From contig NZ_KZ626913.1 of NCBI RefSeq assembly GCF_002911015.1, positions 1 through 43,286 on the forward strand: DNA of 43,286 bases. Direction: 5' to 3'. The DNA comes from Streptomyces populi (lineage in GTDB: Bacteria > Actinomycetota > Actinomycetes > Streptomycetales > Streptomycetaceae). The notes beneath the pieces were generated by a model. That model did no database searches. It was given only the letters and a program-made list of their open reading frames with translations, and was not told the DNA's origin. This document shows positions 38,996 through 43,286 of the stretch, piece after piece. Numbering within the stretch: position 1 is the first letter of the stretch; every line of letters starts with the position of its first letter. Both the position numbers and the translations under genes were made by a program.

Positions 38996-40660
38996 TTGGC
39001 TGAGTACATTTACACCATGCGCAAGACGCGCAAGGCGCACGGCGACAAGGTGATCCTCGACGACGTCACCTTGAGCTTCCTGCCTGGCGCCAAGATCGGT
39101 GTGGTCGGTCCCAACGGTGCCGGTAAGTCCACCGTTCTCAAGATCATGGCGGGCCTCGAGCAGCCGTCGAACGGTGACGCGTTCCTGTCGCCCGGCTTCA
39201 GCGTCGGCATGCTGCTCCAGGAGCCCCCGCTCGACGAGTCCAAGACCGTTCTGCAGAACGTCCAGGACGGCGCCGCCGAGATCATGGGCAAGCTGAACCG
39301 CTTCAACGAGGTCGCCGAGCTGATGGCGACCGACTACTCCGACGCCCTCATGGACGAGATGGGCAAGCTCCAGGAGGACCTGGACCACGCCAACGCGTGG
39401 GACCTGGACACCCAGCTGGAGCAGGCCATGGACGCCCTCGGCTGCCCGCCCGGCGACTGGCCCGTCACCAACCTCTCCGGTGGTGAGCGCCGTCGCGTCG
39501 CGCTGTGCAAGCTGCTCCTGGAAGCCCCCGACCTGCTGCTCCTCGACGAGCCCACCAACCACCTGGACGCCGAGTCCGTGCAGTGGCTGGAGCAGCACCT
39601 CGCGAAGTACCCCGGCACCGTCGTCGCCGTCACCCACGACCGGTACTTCCTCGACAACGTCGCCCAGTGGATCCTGGAGCTGGACCGCGGCCGCGCCATC
39701 CCGTACGAGGGCAACTACTCCACGTACCTCGACAACAAGGCCTCCCGCTTGAAGGTCGAGGGCCAGAAGGACGCCAAGCGCGCCAAGCGGCTCAAGGAAG
39801 AGCTGGAGTGGGTGCGGTCCAACGCCAAGGGGCGTCAGGCCAAGTCCAAGGCCCGTCTCGCGCGCTACGAGGAGATGGCGGCCGAGGCCGACAAGATGCG
39901 GAAGCTGGACTTCGAGGAGATCCAGATCCCGCCGGGCCCGCGCCTGGGCTCCGTCGTCGTCGAGGTCAACAACCTCTCCAAGGCCTTCGGCGACAAGGTC
40001 CTCATCGACGACCTCAGCTTCACCCTGCCGCGCAACGGCATCGTCGGTGTCATCGGCCCGAACGGCGCCGGCAAGACCACGCTCTTCAAGATGATCCAGG
40101 GTCTGGAGACCCCGGACTCCGGCTCGATCAAGGTCGGCGAGACCGTCAAGATCTCGTACGTCGACCAGAGCCGCGAGAACATCGACCCGAAGAAGACGCT
40201 GTGGGCCGTCGTCTCCGACGAGCTCGACTACATCAACGTCGGCCAGGTCGAGATGCCCTCCCGCGCCTACGTCTCCGCGTTCGGCTTCAAGGGCCCCGAC
40301 CAGCAGAAGCCGGCCGGCGTCCTCTCCGGTGGTGAGCGCAACCGCCTCAACCTCGCGCTGACCCTCAAGCAGGGCGGCAACCTCCTGCTCCTCGACGAGC
40401 CCACCAACGACCTCGACGTCGAGACGCTGTCCTCGCTCGAGAACGCGCTGCTGGAGTTCCCGGGGGCGGCCGTGGTCGTCTCCCACGACCGCTGGTTCCT
40501 GGACCGGGTCGCGACCCACATCCTCGCGTACGAGGGTGAGTCCAAGTGGTTCTGGTTCGAGGGCAACTTCGAGTCGTACGAGAAGAACAAGATCGAGCGG
40601 CTCGGCGCCGAGGCCGCGCGCCCGCACCGTGCCACCTACAAGAAGCTGACCCGGGGCTGA
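38996..40660 (+). CDS. ettA: ABC-F protein EttA (energy-dependent translational throttle)
   Basis: 554 residues, full length. Two ATPase domains: Walker A GPNGAGKST (~38) with LSGGERRRVALCKLL and LLLLDEPTNHLD, and GPNGAGKTT (~355) with LSGGERNRLNLAL and LLLLDEPTNDLD. Between them is the ABC-F linker rich in Lys/Arg (AKRAKRLKEELEWVRSNAKGRQAKSKARL), which reaches the ribosomal P/E region. No membrane segment. EttA binds the ribosome E site and gates entry into elongation by ATP/ADP level. Starts at TTG 38996 (LAEYIYTMRKTRKAH, the usual actinobacterial N-terminus); no upstream alternative fits. Confidence 0.95.
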   Translation: MAEYIYTMRKTRKAHGDKVILDDVTLSFLPGAKIGVVGPNGAGKSTVLKIMAGLEQPSNGDAFLSPGFSVGMLLQEPPLDESKTVLQNVQDGAAEIMGKLNRFNEVAELMATDYSDALMDEMGKLQEDLDHANAWDLDTQLEQAMDALGCPPGDWPVTNLSGGERRRVALCKLLLEAPDLLLLDEPTNHLDAESVQWLEQHLAKYPGTVVAVTHDRYFLDNVAQWILELDRGRAIPYEGNYSTYLDNKASRLKVEGQKDAKRAKRLKEELEWVRSNAKGRQAKSKARLARYEEMAAEADKMRKLDFEEIQIPPGPRLGSVVVEVNNLSKAFGDKVLIDDLSFTLPRNGIVGVIGPNGAGKTTLFKMIQGLETPDSGSIKVGETVKISYVDQSRENIDPKKTLWAVVSDELDYINVGQVEMPSRAYVSAFGFKGPDQQKPAGVLSGGERNRLNLALTLKQGGNLLLLDEPTNDLDVETLSSLENALLEFPGAAVVVSHDRWFLDRVATHILAYEGESKWFWFEGNFESYEKNKIERLGAEAARPHRATYKKLTRG

Positions 40661-40666
40661 TCGATC

Positions 40667-41077
40667 TTGCGGCACATCTACCGCTGCCCGCTGCGCTGGG
40701 CGGACATGGACGCGTACGGCCACGTCAACAACGTGGTGTTCCTCCGGTACCTGGAGGAAGCCCGTATCGACTTCCTGTTCCGCCCGGAGAAGGACTTCAA
40801 GCAGGGGTCCGTGGTGGCGCGCCACGAGATCGACTACAAGAGGCAGCTCGTCCACCGGCACGCGCCGGTGGACATCGAGCTCTGGGTGACGCAGATCCGG
40901 GCGGCGTCCTTCACGATCACCTACGAGGTCAAGGACCCCGACCAGGTCTACGTCACCGCCTCGACGGTGATCGTGCCGTTCGACTTCGAGCAGCAGCGTC
41001 CTCGCCGGATCACGGCCGAGGAGCGCGACTTCCTGGAGTCGTACCGCGACGACGAGGACGAGGCCGTCGCGGCATGA
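40667..41077 (+). CDS. Hotdog-fold acyl-CoA thioesterase (4HBT family)
   Basis: 136 residues, one hotdog domain. The signature WADMDAYGHVNNVVFLRYLEEARIDF (helix end and catalytic Asp region of 4-hydroxybenzoyl-CoA-thioesterase-type enzymes) is near the N-terminus; KDFKQGSVVARHEIDYKRQL and ITYEVKDPD follow. It should hydrolyse acyl-CoAs; chain preference is unknown. TTG 40667 comes six bases after the ettA stop, so it is likely co-transcribed with ettA, and its stop overlaps the next ATG (ATGA). Confidence 0.88.
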   Translation: MRHIYRCPLRWADMDAYGHVNNVVFLRYLEEARIDFLFRPEKDFKQGSVVARHEIDYKRQLVHRHAPVDIELWVTQIRAASFTITYEVKDPDQVYVTASTVIVPFDFEQQRPRRITAEERDFLESYRDDEDEAVAA

Positions 41078-41817
41078 CCGTCCTGCACCTCGCCGACGCG
41101 GGGGAGGCGGCCGATCTGGCCGCCTTCCTCTCGCGGCTCGTCCACTACGACCGCGCGGCCGCCGTGCGCCTCAAGGCGGGCGGCACCACGCTCGCGGTCT
41201 TCGGCCGGCCGCCGTCGTTCGAGGTCCTCGCGATCCGTACGGCGCGGCTCGCCGGGCCGTACGGGAACGGCTCCGACGTCACCCTCGACGTGACCGTCTC
41301 CGCCGGTGAACTCCTGGAGTCCGTCGAGGAGTCCGCGGCCACCGCCGGTGTCCCGGCCGCCGTCACCGGGCCCCCGTGGGCCGGGGTCCTGCCGCCCCGC
41401 GGCGGCTGGCGGCAGGAGCCGGGGCTGCCCGCCCCGGACGCCGTACGGGCGATGGTCGCCGCCGCGGTGGCCGAATTCCGTTCGCGCACCGAGGAGTTGG
41501 CCCCCGAGCTGCGGACCCGTGCCGAACTCGACCGGATCGGGCGGGAGATATGGTCCCGGTCGATCGGTGACACCGGGCTTCCCGTGCGGGCCGCGCACGC
41601 CGCGCAGTCCCTGGGATTCCTGCGGCCCGTCCCGTCCGCGGCGGTGTCCGCCGCGGGACAGGCCCTCTCCGGCGGGAGCCCGTCGGGCGCCGGGGCGCCG
41701 GACGACAGCCCGTTGGCGCTGTACTCGTCCGGAGCCTGGCTGCGCCTGCGGACCCCGTTCGGGGCGATCGCCGTCCGCCGGGCGGGACTCGGCGCGCTGG
41801 GCGTCAGCGTTCACTGA
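41074..41817 (+). CDS. Conserved actinobacterial protein of unknown function
   Basis: 247 residues, cytoplasmic, no known motif. It opens TVLHLADAGEAADLAAFLSRL and has a regular alternation of strands and helices; later GGWRQEPGLPAPDAVRAMVAAAV and RAELDRIGREIWSRS; ends with SPLALYSSGAWLRLRTPFGAIAVRRAGLG. It is coupled by ATGA to the thioesterase, third gene of the ettA transcript. I know similar proteins from Streptomyces genomes in this position but no function. Confidence 0.8.
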   Translation: MTVLHLADAGEAADLAAFLSRLVHYDRAAAVRLKAGGTTLAVFGRPPSFEVLAIRTARLAGPYGNGSDVTLDVTVSAGELLESVEESAATAGVPAAVTGPPWAGVLPPRGGWRQEPGLPAPDAVRAMVAAAVAEFRSRTEELAPELRTRAELDRIGREIWSRSIGDTGLPVRAAHAAQSLGFLRPVPSAAVSAAGQALSGGSPSGAGAPDDSPLALYSSGAWLRLRTPFGAIAVRRAGLGALGVSVH

Positions 41818-41874
41818 TCCTCGTGCGCCGGTCGCCGGTCGCCGGTGCACGGTGCCCGGCGCCGGGACCGGTGG

Positions 41875-42279
41875 TCAGCCCGCGGTGTTCACCATCGAGG
41901 CGGCCGCGTACGTCAGGTAGTTCCACAGCGTGTGCTCGTGCTCCTCGGAGAGGCCGAGCTCGTCCACGGCGACCCGCATGTGCTTCAGCCAGGCGTCGTG
42001 CGCGGCCTGGTCGACCTTGAAGGGGGCGTGCCGCATCCGCAGCCGGGGGTGGCCGCGGTTCTCGCTGTACGTCGTCGGGCCGCCCCAGTACTGGATCAGG
42101 AACAGCGTGAGGCGTTCCTCGGCCGGGCCCAGGTCCTCCTCGGGATACATGGGCTTCAGCAGCGGATCCCCGGCGACACCCTCGTAGAAACGGTGCACGA
42201 GGCGCCGGAAGGTCTCCTCGCCGCCGACCTGCTCGTAGAAGGTCTGCTCCTGAAGGGTGCCGCGCCGAATCTCTTTCAC
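41875..42279 (-). CDS. glbO: Truncated haemoglobin, group II (GlbO-like)
   Basis: 134 residues. Globin features of trHbO: FYEQVGGEETFRRLVHRFYEGV, the YWGGPTTYSENRGHP loop, and the proximal haem His in LRMRHAPFKVD; helix H region LWNYLTYAAASMVNT. It binds O2 and can help handle NO, peroxide or O2 supply in the cytoplasm. ATG 42279 follows no perfect site but the N-terminus length fits. Convergent with the unknown gene at 41074 and divergent from the methyltransferase (131 bp). Confidence 0.92.
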   Translation of the reverse strand: MKEIRRGTLQEQTFYEQVGGEETFRRLVHRFYEGVAGDPLLKPMYPEEDLGPAEERLTLFLIQYWGGPTTYSENRGHPRLRMRHAPFKVDQAAHDAWLKHMRVAVDELGLSEEHEHTLWNYLTYAAASMVNTAG

Positions 42280-42410
42280 GCACCCATGTTCTCAGACGGG
42301 GCGACCTAGGACTCAAGGCTTGGGTCCACTCACGCGGACCCGGAAGCGGTGGCTCCGGACCGGCCGGTCCGGCACTCGCCTCGCGGCCCGTTCGGCAGCA
42401 CAGTGGAGGT

Positions 42411-43286
42411 ATGGGCGCGCACGCTCTCGAAACCGGTCCCGGATCCGGGGACCCCGCCGAACTGGCGCGGGCGTCCCTGGTGCGCCAGATCGACCGGAGC
42501 GGGGCCTGGGCGAGCGATCCCGTCTGGCGGGAGGCCTTCGAGGCCGTCCCGCGCCACCTGTTCGTGCCGTACTACTACATCGGCGCCGTCGGCGGTTACG
42601 AGCGCCTGTGGGGCGAGGACCCGGACCCCCGGGCCAGGGACCGCTGGCTGCGCGGCGCGTACGCGGATACCCCGCTGGCGACCCGGGTGAAGGACGGGGA
42701 ACTGGTCTCCTCCAGCAGCCAGCCGTCGCTGATGGCGACGATGCTGGCCGAGCTGGAGGTGCGGGACGGGGACGCCGTCCTGGAGATCGGCGCCGGGACC
42801 GGCTACAACGCGGCCCTGCTCGCGTACCGCCTCGGCGACGGCCTGGTGACCACCGTCGACCTCGAGCCGGAGATCACCGAGGCCGCTCGGCAGCACCTGG
42901 CCGCCGCCGGGTACCACCCGACCGTCGTCACCGGCGACGGGGCCCGCGGGGTTCCCGAGCGGGCCCCCTTCGACCGGATCATCGCCACCTGCACGCTGAC
43001 CACGATCCCCCGCCCCTGGCTCGCCCAATGCGCTCCCGGAGCCCGTGTCCTGGCGCCGCTGGCCACCGGTCTGATCGCGCTGGAGGTCCGGGGCCCCGAT
43101 CACGCCGAGGGGCACTTCCTGCACACCTCGGCCTTCTTCGTGCCGCTGCGGGGTTCCACCCGGTCCGGACCGGGGCCGGAGCCGGTCCGGACCGGCGGGG
43201 TGCCGCGCCGGGCCCGGAGCGACGACCTGTTCCGCTTCCTGCTCGCCCTGACGGCGGACCGCCTGGATCCGCACGACGCCTACACG
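42411..43286 (+). CDS. PCMT-like SAM methyltransferase, 3' end outside the window
   Basis: 292 codons from ATG 42411 to the window edge with no stop. A protein-L-isoaspartate-methyltransferase-type domain: FEAVPRHLFVPYYY, a DGELVSSSSQPSLMATML substrate loop, motif I VLEIGAGTGYNAALLAYRLG, then TVDLEPEITEAARQHL, VVTGDGARGVPERAPFDRII (motif II region). Many Streptomyces proteins like this are not true isoaspartate repair enzymes; some work on peptides or natural products. GGAGGT abuts the ATG with almost no spacing, so the start could be a little downstream. Partner and substrate unknown. Confidence 0.88.
   Translation, partial: MGAHALETGPGSGDPAELARASLVRQIDRSGAWASDPVWREAFEAVPRHLFVPYYYIGAVGGYERLWGEDPDPRARDRWLRGAYADTPLATRVKDGELVSSSSQPSLMATMLAELEVRDGDAVLEIGAGTGYNAALLAYRLGDGLVTTVDLEPEITEAARQHLAAAGYHPTVVTGDGARGVPERAPFDRIIATCTLTTIPRPWLAQCAPGARVLAPLATGLIALEVRGPDHAEGHFLHTSAFFVPLRGSTRSGPGPEPVRTGGVPRRARSDDLFRFLLALTADRLDPHDAYT

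Overview
The window is chromosomal DNA of a Streptomyces species. Base composition is very GC-rich, with strong third-position GC in real genes. The locus combines chaplins, melC tyrosinase, a Streptomyces-type second SSB and many GTG/TTG starts. From memory (not checked), the gene set 2-34826 matches the S. coelicolor interval from mmsA/msdA (SCO2726) through chpD/chpA (SCO2717/2716), chpF (SCO2705), melC1/melC2 (SCO2701/2700) and chpG (SCO2699) to ssbB (SCO2683). The chaplin symbols rest on that synteny plus domain architecture.

Layout. 1-8.5 kb: 3' end of methylmalonate-semialdehyde dehydrogenase, an APC-family permease, a GNAT acetyltransferase, an unusual S15-type hydrolase/ABC-ATPase fusion with its ABC-2 permease, and a VWA lipoprotein. 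8.9-27 kb: an aerial-surface island. chpD and chpA lie at the left and chpF and chpG at the right. Between them sit a convergent secreted GH26-like glycosidase and an eight-gene, translationally coupled exopolysaccharide (EPS) operon on the minus strand, running from a glycosyltransferase at 21845 to a FemAB/CelD-like acyltransferase ending at 12205. After chpF come a small secreted protein, a DUF5949-like protein coupled to a VKOR-family disulfide enzyme, and the melC1-melC2 tyrosinase operon, then chpG convergent with melC2. 27-30 kb: a His/Met-rich membrane protein with a YcnI-like copper protein, and a wall-anchored Cys-Gln thioester-domain protein. 30.4-34.8 kb: ssbB and two coupled dynamin-like/YfjP-type GTPases. 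35.1 kb: tRNA-Arg(TCT) with a clean terminator, then a tRNA-like remnant. 35.6-43.3 kb: gcvH, DUF1876, two lipoproteins (one apparently frameshifted), a DUF6928-like protein, ettA, a hotdog thioesterase with a coupled conserved protein, a truncated haemoglobin and the start of a PCMT-like methyltransferase.

Working model. The central island reads as a cell-surface module. A Wzx/Wzy-type glycan is made and deacetylated or acylated by the EPS operon, and a GH26-like enzyme may trim it. Four chaplins coat the aerial surface, and the two-domain one carries a sortase LAETG signal. Every chaplin domain here has a cysteine pair, and a VKOR sits inside the island, which suggests local supply of disulfide-forming capacity. 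A copper theme (MelC1/MelC2, a His/Lys-tailed chaplin, a His/Met-rich membrane protein, YcnI) runs along the right half. These functional links are inference from gene order; the enzyme families are read from motifs.
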